A stretch of 6,191 nt of DNA, taken from NCBI GenBank assembly GCA_017460265.1, contig JAFUBJ010000193.1, positions 1 to 6,191 of the forward strand. Reading direction: 5' to 3'. The stretch is from Atopobiaceae bacterium (GTDB taxonomy: Bacteria > Actinomycetota > Coriobacteriia > Coriobacteriales > Atopobiaceae). Each line of letters opens with the position of its first letter. Position 1 is the stretch's first letter. The notes under the pieces are model-generated. The model was not told the DNA's origin. It worked only from the letters and a program-made list of their open reading frames with translations, and searched no databases. Of the stretch, positions 4,879 to 6,191 are shown piece by piece. The translations under genes were made by a program, and so were the position numbers.

Positions 4879-5958
4879 TCATGCGGACGCCTGGTACCAC
4901 GCAATGAGATAGTCAACAACCAGCCCATACGACCGTACGCCAGAGCTTTCCCCAAAGCTCTTGAGGTAGGTGTCGTTGACGGCCGTTCCCACCTCCTGGA
5001 AGGGCCCCCTGAAGGAATCGTAGCGCTCACGCGTGGCGGCTCGGTCAGAAAACAGCAGGTAGACACCTTGACCTAATTCTCCTTCCGCAGCCTCGTTCAC
5101 CAGGGCAACCGCACGGTCGGGATCGGCTCCATATAACGCGCTGAAGCAGTAGGAGAAGGCGTTGAAGTAGCCGGAGTATGCCAGGCGCTCATCTTGGCTG
5201 GCTTCGCAGGCAAGGAACGCGGCAAAGTTTGCCTCCCCCTCGTCCGCTATCCCCAGACGGTGCGCTGCCTCATGGCACATGATGAAGGGAAGGTCGGCGT
5301 CTGGGCAGTTGAGGGGCACACCGCTTTCGCCTGTCGGCGCCCAGAAGATGCCCGTGTGCCCACTGTAAAGGAGCGGCTCACCCCAGAGAAGGAGCGCCTT
5401 CACCGGAAGCTGCGGCCCGCGGAAGACCTCGTAGGACCCCGCAACACTCCCATAGGCTGACCCCGCTATTCGGGCAAGCTCAAAGAAGTCCTGATGTGCC
5501 AAGCCTCCGTCACTCTCCCGGGAAACCTCAGGTGCCATTTGCGCCGCACGGTCAAGGTAGTACTGCGTCGCGTCAGCCAGCTCGTCTGTTGAATAGGCGC
5601 GCACCTCAAGACCGAGGTCATGTGCAAGCGGAGGGGCATAGTGGTTGAACGCCCAAAACACAAAGAGCACGGCCATGGTTGAGCCTGCAAGGCAGACCCA
5701 CGAAAGCCAGCTTAGGATGGCATCACGCTTCTTTCTGTTGCGCACAAGGAAGACGATCGAGGCAACGATGCCCAACGCCAGCGCAATGTCCCAGATGGCG
5801 ACGGGTACGACACTCGCCACCGTCGCCTGGAGCGTGACGAGCCCCTTACTCGCCACCCGCCATCCGGGAAAGAGCGCTGCCCCAAACCGTGCAAAGGCAA
5901 CCCTCATGACAAGGCAGCACACCAAGAGCAGCCCTGCGGCAACAAACCGTCTGCGCAT
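4879..5958 (-). CDS. DUF3810-like membrane protein with zinc-metallopeptidase motif
   Basis: A 359-aa membrane protein resembling the DUF3810 family. Three hydrophobic segments lie in the N-terminal third (about 5-23, 46-71 and 82-104), with a basic RNRKKRD stretch (73-79) between the second and third. After FNHYAPPL (104-111), which resembles the family's conserved N-x-Y-x-P-L block, comes a large soluble domain with MCHEAAHRLG (227-236) and EGEANFAAFLAC (240-251). His229, Glu230 and His233 form an HExxH zinc motif, and Glu242 is a likely further ligand, so a membrane-tethered metallopeptidase activity is plausible. To my knowledge the family's substrate is not established. ATG 5958 lies 2 bases after the ppk2 stop; no good Shine-Dalgarno site is placed for it, so translation may depend on re-initiation. 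A GTG at 5976, overlapping ppk2 by 16 bases, is the alternative. Confidence 0.85.
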   Translation of the reverse strand: MRRRFVAAGLLLVCCLVMRVAFARFGAALFPGWRVASKGLVTLQATVASVVPVAIWDIALALGIVASIVFLVRNRKKRDAILSWLSWVCLAGSTMAVLFVFWAFNHYAPPLAHDLGLEVRAYSTDELADATQYYLDRAAQMAPEVSRESDGGLAHQDFFELARIAGSAYGSVAGSYEVFRGPQLPVKALLLWGEPLLYSGHTGIFWAPTGESGVPLNCPDADLPFIMCHEAAHRLGIADEGEANFAAFLACEASQDERLAYSGYFNAFSYCFSALYGADPDRAVALVNEAAEGELGQGVYLLFSDRAATRERYDSFRGPFQEVGTAVNDTYLKSFGESSGVRSYGLVVDYLIAWYQASA

Positions 5959-5960
5959 AG

Positions 5961-6191
5961 TCAGCGAGCCGCGCACGCCTTCTCAAGAGCGTCCACCACG
6001 ATGCTCAACGCCTTGATGCGCGCATAGTGCTTGTCGTTTGACTCGAGCACATGCCAGGGGGCAAAGGTGGTGTTGGTCTTGCGCAGCATCTCGTTGATCG
6101 CGCCTTCGTAGAGGTCCCACTTCTCGCGGTTGCGCCAGTCCTCGTCGGTAATCTTCCAACGCTTCTCGGGGGTGTTCTGCCGGTCGGTGAA
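5961..6191 (-). CDS. ppk2: Polyphosphate kinase 2 family protein, C-terminal fragment
   Basis: The last 76 codons of a gene that enters from the right edge, ending at TGA 5961-5963. The translated piece contains NTPEKRWKITDEDW, NREKWDLYEGAINEML, NTTFAPWHVLESNDK and HYARIKALSIVVDAL, the characteristic C-terminal run of PPK2 proteins: the P-x-K-x-W-K segment, W-D-x-Y, T-x-x-APW and the final A-R-I-K helix. PPK2 enzymes transfer phosphate between inorganic polyphosphate and nucleotides (for example forming ADP or ATP, or GTP from GDP). The Walker motifs that would place it in a PPK2 class are outside the window, so whether it is a polyphosphate:AMP or an NDP enzyme cannot be told. The DUF3810-like gene starts 2 bases downstream, suggesting one transcript. 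Confidence 0.88.
   Translation of the reverse strand, partial: FTDRQNTPEKRWKITDEDWRNREKWDLYEGAINEMLRKTNTTFAPWHVLESNDKHYARIKALSIVVDALEKACAAR

Noticed and set aside
4402..5076. Plus-strand reading frame of 224 codons opposite the phosphoesterase and DUF3810-like genes
   Set aside because: It spans two well-supported minus-strand genes and shows no domain, so it is a shadow frame.
1..6191. CRISPR array, insertion sequence, tRNA or prophage features
   Set aside because: No regularly spaced repeats, transposase or integrase motifs, or cloverleaf-like sequences were seen; almost every base belongs to an identified gene.

Overview
This window is a compact, GC-rich bacterial chromosomal segment with eight genes, two of them cut by the window edges. 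Coding density is very high; the longest gap between genes is about 100 bases. Strong purine-rich Shine-Dalgarno sites precede most starts. GC-rich codon choice and the gene mix (PPK2, a DUF3810-like membrane protein, an HRDC-bearing RecQ, a stand-alone phosphopantetheinyl transferase) suggest an anaerobic high-GC Gram-positive, possibly a Coriobacteriia such as Olsenella or Atopobium. That placement is inference from composition and gene content, not a database match. No tRNA, rRNA, insertion sequence, CRISPR array or prophage signature is visible.

Layout. Left block, minus strand: the first 18 codons of an amidohydrolase (1-56, running off the left edge) with a promoter-like site and a tandem 9-base repeat upstream, then a RecQ-family helicase (159-1769). 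Central block, plus strand, probably one operon: a 4'-phosphopantetheinyl transferase superfamily protein (1791-2510), an unrecognised membrane-anchored or secreted protein overlapping it by 14 bases (2497-3150), and a ten-helix EamA/DMT transporter (3189-4091). Right block, minus strand: the C-terminus of a polyphosphate kinase 2 (5961-6191), a DUF3810-like membrane protein with an HEAAH zinc motif (4879-5958), and a calcineurin-like metallophosphoesterase (4072-4797).

The junctions are unusually tight. recQ and the transferase gene diverge with only 21 bases between their start codons and back-to-back Shine-Dalgarno sites in the gap, so their promoters must lie inside each other's coding sequence or further away. 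The transporter and the phosphoesterase converge and overlap by 20 bases over a small inverted repeat. PPK2 and the DUF3810-like gene are separated by 2 bases.

Functionally this looks like ordinary housekeeping and accessory chromosome: DNA repair (RecQ), carrier-protein activation (PPTase), metabolite transport (EamA) and phosphate/polyphosphate chemistry (PPK2, phosphoesterase). I see no clear new defence or mobile system. The points most worth a second look are the RecQ architecture without a winged-helix domain, the unknown anchored protein translationally coupled to the PPTase, the two tight gene junctions, and the PPK2 / membrane metallopeptidase-like / phosphoesterase neighbourhood.
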